From CAYGLF01 sp964350945 (GTDB lineage: Bacteria; Chlamydiota; Chlamydiia; Chlamydiales; JAAZZY01): 64,000 bases of DNA. The stretch lies in NCBI GenBank assembly GCA_964350945.1, contig CAYGLF010000002.1, forward strand, positions 62,001 to 126,000, in the 5' to 3' direction. The notes under the pieces are model-generated. The model was not told where the DNA came from, did no database searches, and saw only the letters and a program-made list of their open reading frames with translations. Position numbers and translations under genes: made by a program. Positions 1 through 9,112 of this stretch are shown in pieces; positions within the stretch are counted from its first letter, which is position 1; each line of letters starts with the position of its first letter.

Positions 1-119
1 AAATAGAAGCAAAGGTTACTTCAAAAGACTCTCATAAAAATATCCAGAGTTTTAATTCTCAAGACTACGATTATTTCTTGAAAGAATTTAAAACAAAAGA
101 CGGCGATGAGTCAAACTAA
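1..119 (+). CDS. C-terminal end of an unidentified gene (partial)
   Basis: An open frame runs from the window edge (first full codon at position 3) to a TAA at 117-119, giving about 38 residues that are charged and polar (many Lys, Asp, Ser). The composition looks like the tail of a real protein, but nothing identifies a family. Its stop codon overlaps the hemB stop on the other strand, so the two genes converge with no intergenic space. Most of the gene lies outside the window. Confidence 0.5.
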   Translation, partial: IEAKVTSKDSHKNIQSFNSQDYDYFLKEFKTKDGDESN

Positions 120-1102
120 GACTTAAGCAATAAGGCTGCTTCTTTTGCCCCGTAGCTAATAATCATATTTGCGCCAGCGCGTTTAATGCTCAGTAGCGTT
201 TCTAAAAGAGCCTCATTGAAATCAAGCCACTTATTTTCAGCTGCAGCTTTTAGCATGGCATACTCCCCGCTTACGTGGTAGGCGGCTATGGGAAGGTGGG
301 TTTGTTGTTTAATTTTTGCAATAACATCAAGATATAAAGAGGCGGGTTTGATCATTAAGCAGTCTGCCCCCTCCTCTTCATCAAGCTTCGCTTCTAAAAG
401 AGCTTCTTCGATGTTGGCAGGATTCATTTGATAGCTTTTTTTGTGACCCAAAGCGGGGCTGGATTTGAGAGCCTCCCTGAAGGGACCATATAGAGATGAT
501 GCGTATTTTGCTGAATAAGACATAATACTAGTGTGTTCATACCCTTTTTGATCTAAGGTTTCCCTGATCGCACGCACACGACCGTCCATCATATCAGAGG
601 GGGCTATGACATCAACACCCGCCTCGGCATATAAGACAGACATTAAGGCCAACTTTTCAACTGTCTCATCATTTAAAACGTCTCCTTTTTTTGAAAGGAG
701 GCCATCGTGGCCATGAGAGGTAAATGGATCAAGTGCGACATCGGCAAGAATGCAGAGATGAGGAAATTTAGCTTTAATGTGTTGCACTGCTTCAAGAAGG
801 TGGTTCTCCTCAGAACATGCGTAAGAGCCTGTCATGTCTTTATGAGTGGGTGGCACGACAGGGAATAATATGAGCGCTTGGATGCCAAGATCTACAATAG
901 AATCTAATTCACAAAGCAGCTGATCTAAGCTTAGTCGAAATTGACCAGGAAGGCTCGTTATGGGGCCTTTAATTAACTTTCCTGGTGTTAAAAAATAAGG
1001 GGCGATTAAATCATGCGCTGTAAGGTTATTTTCTTGGGTAAGCAGCCGAAGAGCACTGCTTTTACGGTTTCTTCGCGGTCTTTTGAGAATGTTAAGGGGC
1101 AT
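116..1102 (-). CDS. hemB: Delta-aminolevulinic acid dehydratase (porphobilinogen synthase)
   Basis: Condenses two 5-aminolevulinate molecules to porphobilinogen, the second step of tetrapyrrole synthesis, in the cytoplasm. The 328-residue length is typical of the family. Both active-site lysines are visible: K199 in SYSAKY and K252 in LMIKPAS, the Schiff-base lysine. The metal-site segment at residues 121-134 (DVALDPFTSHGHDG) carries Asp in place of the zinc-binding cysteines, which marks the Mg-dependent, Asp-rich class of HemB. It converges on the partial gene at the window edge. The ATG start at 1102 gives an N-terminus (RPRRNRKS) that matches the family. Confidence 0.95.
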   Translation of the reverse strand: MPLNILKRPRRNRKSSALRLLTQENNLTAHDLIAPYFLTPGKLIKGPITSLPGQFRLSLDQLLCELDSIVDLGIQALILFPVVPPTHKDMTGSYACSEENHLLEAVQHIKAKFPHLCILADVALDPFTSHGHDGLLSKKGDVLNDETVEKLALMSVLYAEAGVDVIAPSDMMDGRVRAIRETLDQKGYEHTSIMSYSAKYASSLYGPFREALKSSPALGHKKSYQMNPANIEEALLEAKLDEEEGADCLMIKPASLYLDVIAKIKQQTHLPIAAYHVSGEYAMLKAAAENKWLDFNEALLETLLSIKRAGANMIISYGAKEAALLLKS

Positions 1103-1263
1103 AGTTAAAAGGTATAAAAAATATTACAAAGATTAGCAAAATAATATATTTTGATCCAGGCTTCTATTTTTTTAGGGGATCTCAAGATGCAAAAATTGTC
1201 AATTGTCTCTTAAAAAATAAAGCAGTAACCTAAAGGTGGAATAAACCAAACCAATACATTTAT

Positions 1264-2091
1264 ATGAAGATACTTTTAATAGGTACGGGTTATGTTGGGA
1301 AAGCTATTTTAGCTTCTTGGGAAAATGAAAAAGACTCTTTCACAGCAACGACCACAACAGAATCAAAAATAGATGCGATTCAATCTGAAAAATGTGTGGA
1401 AAAAGCTCTTCTTCTTAATGTGAATAAGAATACAAACCTCTCTCCCATATTAGAGACATGTGACGTTCTTATAGTCACAGTAGCTCCAGCTAAAAATGCG
1501 AATTATAAGGAAACTTATTTAGAAACAGCTTTAGCCATAAAAAGAGGTCTAGCAGGTCGAAAAAAGGCTATTTACATCGTCTATACGAGTAGCACCTCTG
1601 TTTATGGGAATCATCAAGGTGCTTTAGTAGATGAGGAGTCAAATAGAGCTTCCACTTTAGAGAATGGAAAAATCTTATCTCAAACGGAGGATGTTTATTT
1701 GTCACTTAGTAGCCCTTTGGTCGGGGTTTGTATTCTTCGATTGGGGGGGATCAATGGGCCTATGCGCACACTTGAATCTAGAACTTTAAAGATGTCAAAA
1801 AAACAACTTGAGGGGTCTGGGAAAGAAGTTACAAATCATATTCATCTTGAAGATATTCCAAGAGCAATAGAGTTTTGTGTTATAAAGAGTTTAAAAGGAA
1901 TCTATAATCTTGTTAATGACGATCATCCAACTAGGGAAGAGTTATATAGAAAGATATCAAGTCTTTTGAAAGTCCCACCCCCTATATGGAAATTAAATCG
2001 ATGTTTAACACCAAAAACAAATGCAAAAGTTTCTAACTTAAAGATAAAAGGAGCAGGCTTTACTTTTATCAGGCCTCATTTAGATCTTTAA
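1264..2091 (+). CDS. SDR-family NAD-dependent epimerase/dehydratase-like protein (YeeZ-like)
   Basis: A 275-residue Rossmann-fold protein. The N-terminus MKILLIGTGYVGKAI has the GxGxxG nucleotide-binding glycines. YTSSTSVYGNH matches the extended-SDR strand with the catalytic Ser and a downstream Tyr, and LRLGGINGP resembles the substrate loop of the family. It resembles the YeeZ/YbjT-like atypical SDRs, whose substrate is generally unknown, so no reaction is assigned. It stands alone, divergent from hemB and convergent with tspO. The sequence upstream of the ATG has only a weak ribosome-binding site. Confidence 0.75.
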   Translation: MKILLIGTGYVGKAILASWENEKDSFTATTTTESKIDAIQSEKCVEKALLLNVNKNTNLSPILETCDVLIVTVAPAKNANYKETYLETALAIKRGLAGRKKAIYIVYTSSTSVYGNHQGALVDEESNRASTLENGKILSQTEDVYLSLSSPLVGVCILRLGGINGPMRTLESRTLKMSKKQLEGSGKEVTNHIHLEDIPRAIEFCVIKSLKGIYNLVNDDHPTREELYRKISSLLKVPPPIWKLNRCLTPKTNAKVSNLKIKGAGFTFIRPHLDL

Positions 2092-2125
2092 GTATTTGAT
2101 AATCATTCTATAAGCTAAATTTTTT

Positions 2126-2611
2126 CTAAAAATTTAACCGCCATATTGCGACATTAAGAGATAGGGCAAAGATGCACCATAAAAAATAGGGTATTAACAT
2201 TAAGCCGGCTATAGGTCTAATTTTAAAGAAATGAACGGCTGTAATCGCGATTAAGAAAATTAGAATGACTAGATCGATGATTGCCCAACCGGTCAAGTGA
2301 AGCCCAAAGAACAGTACAGACCAAAGGCCATTTACAAAAAGCTGTAAGAAAAAAAGAAAATAAACAAAAAACGATTGAGAGTGTTTTTTATTTGTTTGAT
2401 AAACCTGCCAAATAGCAATTGCCATCATTATATATATAACTGTCCAAGCAGGGCCAAACACCCAAGCTGGTGGTGTCCAAGAAGGCTTTTCTAGGCTATT
2501 GTACCAAGGATTTATTGATCTAAGAGTTACCTTGGCAGAAATAAGCTGAACCAGAGCCACAGGGATATAGAAAAAAAATAATGAGATGAGTGACTTGGCT
2601 TGTTTTTTCAT
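2126..2611 (-). CDS. tspO: TspO/MBR family tryptophan-rich sensory protein
   Basis: A small integral membrane protein of 161 residues with about five predicted transmembrane segments, the size and topology of the TspO/peripheral benzodiazepine receptor family. The family signature is clear in residues about 38-66: NPWYNSLEKPSWTPPAW followed by VFGPAWTVIY, rich in Trp and Pro. In other bacteria TspO binds porphyrins and helps with stress or tetrapyrrole handling; that role is family knowledge. Its ATG overlaps the last bases of the upstream endonuclease gene (2608-2611), so the two are probably translated together. hemB lies close by, though in a separate transcript. Confidence 0.9.
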   Translation of the reverse strand: MKKQAKSLISLFFFYIPVALVQLISAKVTLRSINPWYNSLEKPSWTPPAWVFGPAWTVIYIMMAIAIWQVYQTNKKHSQSFFVYFLFFLQLFVNGLWSVLFFGLHLTGWAIIDLVILIFLIAITAVHFFKIRPIAGLMLIPYFLWCIFALSLNVAIWRLNF

Positions 2612-3510
2612 AGGAGCCTTTTGCTAATATCCTCTTGAAGTTTTATGACAGCTAGTTCTTTAGCTTTAGCCTCCACATCGATTGTTAAGGGGTCAATTGT
2701 GAGCCATTCATCAGGAAAGTCCTGTGGATTAATGAAGTCATGGTGGTTTTTGAGGTTTTTAGAATCCCACCCATTTTTAGGGCTTGATATATGAAACAGC
2801 GGCTCTCTATTCCATGTTTTAAGAGCACCTTGCGTTGCTTGAAAAATGGTTAATTGGTCTGACAAGCATCGGTGGTGATGTACATCATAGACAAGGGGGA
2901 TTTTGAGACTTTCACACAATGGAATGAGATCTTGAGGGGTGAATACCTTGTCATCATTTTCTACTGTTAATCGCTGTTGAACATCTATTGAAAGTCGATG
3001 AAAATTTTCAGCAAAACGTTTGATTGCAGATGCTTTATCACCATAACCCCCTCCTCCATGAATGTTAATAACATCAGCTCCAACCAGTTTCGCTATAAGA
3101 CCGTGGTACTCTAGGTCTTCAATGGATTTATCAACAACATCTTCTCTAGGGGAGTTTAAAACAACAAATTGATCTGGATGAAAGCTGAGGCGTATTTTTT
3201 TATCAATTGCTTGTTGTTTAATCGAGCGAAAGAGTTTTTCGATACAATCTAAGTTTGGAAGGTCTTTGATTTTATATCCCCAAACAGGATGTGTGTAAAT
3301 TGGCAATAGGTTACTGGTAACTCTGAAAGCTAAAATTTTATGATCTGCACAAAAGCTAATGGCTAAGAGGAGATTTTTTAAATTACTTTCTATAATGTTT
3401 GCAAGATACTCAAAACGAGAAGAGCCTAGAGTTGAGATATAGCGAGCTGTGGTTGTTCTAAATCGAATCGAAGCTTCATTAAAAAGACAGCATAAACCAA
3501 AGCGTTGCAT
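2608..3510 (-). CDS. uvsE: UV damage endonuclease (UvdE/UvsE)
   Basis: Makes an incision 5' of UV photoproducts and some abasic sites, starting a repair route separate from UvrABC. The 300-residue TIM-barrel protein begins MQRFGLCCLFNE, the typical family start. Metal-binding segments are visible: FHPDQFVVLN, NIHGGGGYGDK, LTVENDD and YDVHHH. The N-terminal part of the family (RFRTTTARYISTL) is complete. It is the first gene of a two-gene unit with tspO, overlapping it by 4 bases. uvrB lies elsewhere in this window, so the organism appears to keep two UV-repair routes. Confidence 0.92.
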   Translation of the reverse strand: MQRFGLCCLFNEASIRFRTTTARYISTLGSSRFEYLANIIESNLKNLLLAISFCADHKILAFRVTSNLLPIYTHPVWGYKIKDLPNLDCIEKLFRSIKQQAIDKKIRLSFHPDQFVVLNSPREDVVDKSIEDLEYHGLIAKLVGADVINIHGGGGYGDKASAIKRFAENFHRLSIDVQQRLTVENDDKVFTPQDLIPLCESLKIPLVYDVHHHRCLSDQLTIFQATQGALKTWNREPLFHISSPKNGWDSKNLKNHHDFINPQDFPDEWLTIDPLTIDVEAKAKELAVIKLQEDISKRLL

Positions 3511-3939
3511 TTATAATCCAGGACTATTTTTACAGAGTGATTATTTTTAGCACAGCTCTGTTAATTTAAGAATAATTATATAGTAAGCCAAAGAGCCACT
3601 TTTTAATAAATAAAAATTTAGTTTGTCTCTTTTTACAGAAGGGTTTGATTTTTTTTCATCTGATAAATTATCTTGGTTCGTATGAATATTTTTTACTAGC
3701 CATTACTGGGAGTTTTTGTTTGGGTGCTCTAGTTCCTTTTCAAATTCTTTGTTATGTTTCTAAATAGACTTCCTTTGGTTGGTAAAATGTATAAAAGCTT
3801 GCATTAGATTTGAGGTCTGTTTAGTTTTATAATAGAAATCACAAAAACCTCTTGATGAGGATTTTAAAATATGGCACGCTTATTAGGTTATTTTCCTTAA
3901 GTAAGTTGGAATGTTAAAAAATTAAAGGATGCAATTGTT
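3511..3939. other. 429-base gap without a convincing gene
   Basis: This AT-rich, T-rich stretch separates the divergent uvsE and thyX genes, so it should carry promoters for both, but no pair of -35/-10 boxes stands out. One short plus-strand frame (3645-3767, TTG start, about 40 hydrophobic residues) was examined and not called: it has no usable ribosome-binding site, and T-rich DNA produces hydrophobic codons by chance. Confidence 0.4.
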
Positions 3940-5568
3940 ATGCAAAATTATGAGGAATTTAGTGAAAGCCAAATCAAGATTTTGGAGCACTTTGTAACGA
4001 GTACAACTTCTAATGTCTTTGTGCTTCGTAATCTCCCAGAGGTGATTAAAGGGGCTTTGTTTTCACGGTATTCTAGGTCTGGTCTGGGACTGCGTTCGCT
4101 CTTACTGAAAGAATTTATCTTAAATGAAGAAACAGCCTTTGATTCTATTGCAGGAAAAGGCGCTAGTGGTGAAAAAATTACAGACCAGGTTGCAGCGATT
4201 CAAAAGGCTCAAAATTTTTATGATCGTATCTTAGATGGTTATGGTGATGATTCTATTGGAGAATTAGGAGGAGCCCATCTTGCAATTGAAAATATTTCTA
4301 TGCTTGCTGCTAAAGTTATTGAAGATTGCAGGCTTGGAGGGTCTCCTTTAGAAAAGTCAACTCGGTATATCTATTTTGATCAAAAAATAGATGGGGAGTA
4401 CCTTTTTTATAAAGAGCCTGTCTTGATGACCTCAGCTTATCGAGAGGTTTATACAGAGACCTGTAACATGCTTTTTGAAACTTATAGTAAGCTGATTCCT
4501 CCAATGACAGATTATATGGAACAGAGGTTTCCAAGAGATGAGGAGACCTCGAAAGTTGCCTATGGAGCTGCACTAAGAGCAAAGGTGCTAGATTGTCTAA
4601 GGGGTTTACTCCCAGCGAGTGCACTGACCAATATGGGCGTTTTTGGAAATGGGCGTTTTTATGAGGGATTAATTCGTAAACTAAATATCAATAATCTTGT
4701 AGAACTTCAGGATATTGGAAGAGAGTCATACACAGAACTTTCTAAAGTCATCCCTTCTTTTGTTAGAAGGGCTGATCTAAACCATCGGAACCAAAAAGAC
4801 TTTGCACACTTTTATGAGACGATGAATGAAGAAGTTAAAATAGTCACCCAAAAAAACACTCAGTTTGAAAATGAACCGATGCAGCCTGGGGTTCGTTTGC
4901 TAGATTTTGATCCCGAAAATGTCAAAAAAGTTGCTGCTGCTATGCTCTATAGTGGTTCCAACAAATCCCTTGCAAGTTTAAGGGAGCATTGTAATACATT
5001 GACTGATGATGAACTTGCTAGTATTTTAGATGCTGCCTGCAATTCTCGAGAAAATCGTCGACATAAATCTCCTCGAGCTCTTGAACATGCGACCTTTACT
5101 TTTGAAATTATGAGTGATTTTGGTTGTTATAGAGATTTACATCGACACCGAATTTTAACCCAAGAGCGCCAAGTTTTAACCTGTAATCATGGTTACTTTA
5201 TACCCCCTGAAGTTTTGGGTTCTGAAATGGAAGACGTGTATAGAGAGGCGATGGAGCGCTCTAAAAAAGCATTTGAAGAAATTTGTGATGAGTTGCCTGA
5301 AGAAGCTCAGTATATCGTTCCAATGGCATACAATATACCTTGGTATTTTTATATTAACTTACGCTCTTTGCAATGGCTTTGTGAGCTAAGATCTTCACCA
5401 GCAGGCCACCCTAATTATCGCTATGTAGCTCAGGAGATGGCCAAGCAAGTGTGCACAGCTATACCAGCCTTTGAGCCAATCTTTAAATTTGTTGACTATG
5501 AAGGACATGATGATTTAGGGCGCTTAGGCCAAGAGATTCGAAAAGTTGAAAAAGCTCAACAGCCTTAA
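3940..5568 (+). CDS. thyX: Flavin-dependent thymidylate synthase family protein, double-length (ThyX-like)
   Basis: ThyX methylates dUMP to dTMP with FAD and methylenetetrahydrofolate. Canonical ThyX is about 220-250 residues; this protein has 542 and appears to hold two ThyX-like halves, as in other chlamydiae. In the first half, residues 131-143 (RLGGSPLEKSTRY) match the second part of the motif RHRxxSxNExSxRY, with the initial RHR degraded. In the second half, residues about 401-411 (HRHRILTQERQ) keep RHR but lose the NExSxRY part. The active site may be assembled from both halves. The next gene starts 2 bases after the stop, suggesting co-transcription with the transporters. Confidence 0.85.
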   Translation: MQNYEEFSESQIKILEHFVTSTTSNVFVLRNLPEVIKGALFSRYSRSGLGLRSLLLKEFILNEETAFDSIAGKGASGEKITDQVAAIQKAQNFYDRILDGYGDDSIGELGGAHLAIENISMLAAKVIEDCRLGGSPLEKSTRYIYFDQKIDGEYLFYKEPVLMTSAYREVYTETCNMLFETYSKLIPPMTDYMEQRFPRDEETSKVAYGAALRAKVLDCLRGLLPASALTNMGVFGNGRFYEGLIRKLNINNLVELQDIGRESYTELSKVIPSFVRRADLNHRNQKDFAHFYETMNEEVKIVTQKNTQFENEPMQPGVRLLDFDPENVKKVAAAMLYSGSNKSLASLREHCNTLTDDELASILDAACNSRENRRHKSPRALEHATFTFEIMSDFGCYRDLHRHRILTQERQVLTCNHGYFIPPEVLGSEMEDVYREAMERSKKAFEEICDELPEEAQYIVPMAYNIPWYFYINLRSLQWLCELRSSPAGHPNYRYVAQEMAKQVCTAIPAFEPIFKFVDYEGHDDLGRLGQEIRKVEKAQQP

Positions 5569-5570
5569 AG

Positions 5571-6791
5571 ATGAACCAACTAGTAGAAAACAAAGGAAGT
5601 TTTTTAGGGGGGATCCTCCTAATAGCAGGAAGCGCTATTGGAGGAGGGATGCTTGGTCTGCCCATGGTCACCGGGCTATCAGGGCTATATCCTGCCCTAT
5701 TTATTTTTGCGTTCTGTTGGGTTTTTATGACCGTAACAGCTCTACTTTTGCTTGAAGTCAACTTGTTTTATGGAAATGACATTAACTTTATCGGAATGAC
5801 GCAGAAAAGTCTTGGGGAGGTTGGCAAGGTAATTTGCTGGGCGACCTATCTTTTTTTATTTTACTCTATGTTAGTTGCCTATATCGATAGCAGTGGTTCT
5901 TTGTCCCAGCAGCTTTTAAAACAACTCTTTGAGTTTAATATCACACACTGGCAGGGGAGCTTATTTTTTACACTCTTATTCGGCATCTTTGTATTTTTAG
6001 GAACAGGGTTTGTGGATCATCTGAACCGTTTTTTTATGCTCGGTTTGATTGTCACCTACCTTTTTGTGCTGGTCCTAGGGGCTAAGGAAGTTCAAATCAA
6101 TTTTTTTGAGAACCGGGTGTGGACATACTCTGTGTTAGCCATCCCTGTTTGTATTGCTTCTTTTGGCTATCACAATATTATCCCAACTCTAACGAGCTAC
6201 TTGAAGAAAGATCGCTCCAAAATTATTTGGATGATTTTGATTGGAGGGGCAATTCCTCTTATTGTATATATATTTTGGGATTGGTTAATACTTGGAGTGG
6301 TTCCCAGCCCCTGTTTTTCTAATAAACTTGCACTAGATCAAATTTTGGGGTTTGTTGCTAACCCTTTGGTGAAGACTCTTTCAATTTATTTTGCTTTTTT
6401 CGCAATTGTCACTTCTTTTTTGGCACAAGCTCTAGCTCTTTTAGATTTTTTAAGGGATGCTTTAAAACTTTCTAAGCATTGGTTTCACCGCCTATGGTTG
6501 ACGTTTGTTGTTCTAACGCCTCCGTTTTTCTTTGCCATGATGTACCCTGGAGCTTTCATTATAGCGCTTGGACTCGTAGGCGGATTTGCAACGATGATTC
6601 TTTTTGTTTTTATCCCCTCTTTTATGGTCTGGGAGCTGCGCTACAAAAGGAGAGCGAAAATAACACATATTATTCCCGGTGGCCGTTTGATGCTTTCAGG
6701 GGTAATTTTTATTGGGTTATGTGTGATGACTCTACAGTTAATACAAGAAATTTTTAGTCCTGTATTCTTAAAAGGAATTTTTTACCGATGA
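5571..6791 (+). CDS. tyrP: Aromatic amino acid permease (HAAAP family, TyrP-like), copy 1
   Basis: A 406-residue inner-membrane protein with about 11 hydrophobic segments. The N-terminus has GSAIGGGMLGLP, the conserved helix-1 motif of the HAAAP (TyrP/Mtr/TnaB) proton-coupled tryptophan/tyrosine importers. Chlamydiae depend on host aromatic amino acids and typically keep two tandem tyrP genes, as here. Its last codons overlap the second copy by 4 bases (ATGA), so they form one translational unit. trpS follows closely, which fits a role in tryptophan supply. Which of Trp, Tyr or Phe is preferred cannot be told from sequence. Confidence 0.88.
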   Translation: MNQLVENKGSFLGGILLIAGSAIGGGMLGLPMVTGLSGLYPALFIFAFCWVFMTVTALLLLEVNLFYGNDINFIGMTQKSLGEVGKVICWATYLFLFYSMLVAYIDSSGSLSQQLLKQLFEFNITHWQGSLFFTLLFGIFVFLGTGFVDHLNRFFMLGLIVTYLFVLVLGAKEVQINFFENRVWTYSVLAIPVCIASFGYHNIIPTLTSYLKKDRSKIIWMILIGGAIPLIVYIFWDWLILGVVPSPCFSNKLALDQILGFVANPLVKTLSIYFAFFAIVTSFLAQALALLDFLRDALKLSKHWFHRLWLTFVVLTPPFFFAMMYPGAFIIALGLVGGFATMILFVFIPSFMVWELRYKRRAKITHIIPGGRLMLSGVIFIGLCVMTLQLIQEIFSPVFLKGIFYR

Positions 6792-7987
6792 GAAAAAATA
6801 GAGTTTTTGGGGGTGTTTTACTGGTTGCTGGGACGGCTATAGGTGCGGGCATGATCGCCTTGCCGGTAACTTCTGGATTGGGAGGGTTTTTTCCCTCGTT
6901 GACACTACTCGTTGCTGTTTGGCTGTATATGTCATTTACAGCTTTTCTTTTTTTAGAGGCAACTTTGTGGTTTGAAAGGGATGTTAATATCGTCTCAATT
7001 GCACAGCATACTTTGGGGAATATTGGAAAAGCAATAGGATGGCTTGCTTATCTTTTTTTGCTCTATAGTTTAACAACAGCTTACTTATCAAGTTGTGGTG
7101 CTCTTTTTCTAAACTCAATGGAAGCTAGTTTTGCAATGACACTGCCCAAATGGTTTGGTCCCCTTCCCTTTCTACTCTTATTTGGCTTTTGTGTGTATCT
7201 GGGGACTAAACCAGTAGATTATATCAACCGAGCGCTGATGTTAGGGCTAGTTGCTACTTTTCTCACAGTCATTTTTGTGGGTGCTCCCGGTGTGCGAGAA
7301 AGTAATTTATCATTTGTTGCCTGGGATTTTGTATGGCCCTCAGTGGCCATTATAGTTGCCTCTTTCGGCTATCACATTATCATTCCTAGTCTTGCTTATT
7401 ACCTCGGGTATAAGGTGAATCTTTTAAAGAAAGCTCTTTTCTGGGGAGGAGTGATTCCCCTTGTTGTGTACGTGATATGGGAAATTATTGTTTTAGGGGT
7501 GATTCCTGCTAGTGGACCACAGAGTTTTGTAACCCTCTCACAAAGCCCCCAATCTGAAGTTGCGCTGATTTCTATTCTAAATGCCAACTTGCCACTTATT
7601 AATATTTCTGAAATCCTTCGCTTTTTCAGTTACTTTGCGATTCTCACCTCCTTTTTAGGGGTGACTTTAAGTCTTTCCGATTTTTTAGCAGACGGTTTTA
7701 AAATCAAGAAAAATGCGAAAGGACGTTTTTTGATTACTCTCTTAACATTTCTTCCTCCACTCTTTTTCTCTTTGAGCTTTTCAAATGTATTTGTATCAGC
7801 TCTGAAATATGGTGCAATTTTTGTCGCAATTTTATTGGGAATATTACCTGCAGCCATTGTGTGGTCAGGAAGGTATCGCCTGAGGCTGGAGAGCAAGTTT
7901 AAAGTTTTTGGAGGAAGGCCGTTATTGATTCTTGTAATCTTAGTCTCTCTTGCTGTCATAATTCTTGACCTTGTAGAGTTATTATGA
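6788..7987 (+). CDS. tyrP: Aromatic amino acid permease (HAAAP family, TyrP-like), copy 2
   Basis: A paralogue of the preceding gene: 399 residues, same topology, with GTAIGAGMIALPVTSG at the first helix. The two copies are clearly diverged along their whole length but keep matching segments such as the SFGYHxIIP region near the middle, which points to an old duplication and perhaps different substrate preference. Translation is probably coupled to copy 1 through the ATGA overlap. About 60 bases with a possible promoter separate it from trpS. Confidence 0.88.
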   Translation: MRKNRVFGGVLLVAGTAIGAGMIALPVTSGLGGFFPSLTLLVAVWLYMSFTAFLFLEATLWFERDVNIVSIAQHTLGNIGKAIGWLAYLFLLYSLTTAYLSSCGALFLNSMEASFAMTLPKWFGPLPFLLLFGFCVYLGTKPVDYINRALMLGLVATFLTVIFVGAPGVRESNLSFVAWDFVWPSVAIIVASFGYHIIIPSLAYYLGYKVNLLKKALFWGGVIPLVVYVIWEIIVLGVIPASGPQSFVTLSQSPQSEVALISILNANLPLINISEILRFFSYFAILTSFLGVTLSLSDFLADGFKIKKNAKGRFLITLLTFLPPLFFSLSFSNVFVSALKYGAIFVAILLGILPAAIVWSGRYRLRLESKFKVFGGRPLLILVILVSLAVIILDLVELL

Positions 7988-7992
7988 ACTGC

Positions 7993-8019
7993 TTGATATA
8001 AGTAAAGAGGTCGTATAAT
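7993..8019 (+). promoter_or_regulatory. Possible promoter for trpS
   Basis: TTGATA (7993-7998) and a perfect TATAAT (8014-8019) lie in the short gap before trpS, but the spacer is only 15 bases, shorter than the preferred 17. It could let trpS be expressed apart from the permeases. No recognisable TrpR operator was seen. Confidence 0.4.
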
Positions 8020-8050
8020 ATCGCATTCTCAATATGGAAAAGGAAATGGC

Positions 8051-9100
8051 ATGCAAGCATCTAAAAAAAAACGCATTTTAACAGGAGATCGCCCGACGGG
8101 AAAGCTTCATTTGGGGCATTATGTAGGCTCTCTTAAAAATAGAGTGGCTCTTCAAGAGAAGTATGACTGTATGTTTATCATTGCAGATCTACACACTTTA
8201 ACAACGAAGCCCGAAAAAAAGAATATCCTATCGACCCGAGAACATATTAAAGATATGGTTGCTGACTATCTTGCCTGTGGCATTGATCCAAATAGATCTA
8301 TTATCTATTTGCAGTCAGCAGTTCCAGAGGTTTGTGAACTCAGTGTTTTTTTCCAAATGCTTGTTTCAATAAATCGTCTTACAGGGATTCCAAGTCTCAA
8401 AGAGATGGCAAGGTCTGCTCATATTGATGATGAGAGCATTCCCATTGGTTTGATTAACTATCCCGTTTTGCAAGCTGCCGATATTTTATTGCCCAACGCG
8501 GATCTGGTGCCGGTAGGTAAAGATAATGAAGCGCATGTTGAGCTTACGAGGCAAATAGCAAGACGCTTTAACCAGTACTACGGAGAGCATTTTAATATTC
8601 CTGAGGTGCTTGTTGGAGACTGTCCAACGCTAATTGGTACTGATGGGAAGAATAAAATGAGTAAATCTTTAGGAAATGCAATTTTGCTTTCAGATAGCGC
8701 TGAAGATGTGAAGAAAAAGATCAAAAAAATGTATACCGATCCTAGCCGTATTCATGCGCACCTTCCCGGGAAAGTTGAGGGGAATCCTGTGTTTACTTAT
8801 CATGACTGGTTTAATGAGAACCATGGTGAAGTCCAAGATTTAAAGGAACGCTACCTCAAAGGGAATGTGACAGATGTCGAAGTTAAAGACAAACTGACGC
8901 TTGCAGTTAATCAATTTCTAGATCCCATTAGAGAAAAGCGTGAAAAAATTATTCAAGAGAAGGGTTATATTGAAGAAGTTATTTATCAAGGCACATTACA
9001 GATGCAAGAAATTGCCAAAGAAAATATAAAGCAAATAAAAAGCCTGATGGGATTGTCAGGAACTTGGAATAAAATTTCTCGCACAGCGCGCGCGAAATAA
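8051..9100 (+). CDS. trpS: Tryptophanyl-tRNA synthetase
   Basis: Charges tRNA-Trp with tryptophan. A class I synthetase of 349 residues: the HIGH-type motif is LHLGH at residues 19-23, preceded by GDRPTGK, and the second signature KMSKS is at residues 202-206. Length and motifs are those of the bacterial enzyme. Placement directly after two aromatic permeases suggests a functional tryptophan import-and-charging group. In Chlamydia trachomatis trpS, uvrB and eno are close neighbours; here trpS and uvrB stay near each other with two genes inserted, while eno has moved about 19 kb away. Confidence 0.96.
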   Translation: MQASKKKRILTGDRPTGKLHLGHYVGSLKNRVALQEKYDCMFIIADLHTLTTKPEKKNILSTREHIKDMVADYLACGIDPNRSIIYLQSAVPEVCELSVFFQMLVSINRLTGIPSLKEMARSAHIDDESIPIGLINYPVLQAADILLPNADLVPVGKDNEAHVELTRQIARRFNQYYGEHFNIPEVLVGDCPTLIGTDGKNKMSKSLGNAILLSDSAEDVKKKIKKMYTDPSRIHAHLPGKVEGNPVFTYHDWFNENHGEVQDLKERYLKGNVTDVEVKDKLTLAVNQFLDPIREKREKIIQEKGYIEEVIYQGTLQMQEIAKENIKQIKSLMGLSGTWNKISRTARAK

Positions 9101-9112
9101 AAGGAGATCTGT

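Noticed and set aside
3645..3767. Short hydrophobic plus-strand frame (TTG start) in the uvsE-thyX gap
   Set aside because: No usable ribosome-binding site, only about 40 codons, and T-rich DNA yields hydrophobic residues by chance.
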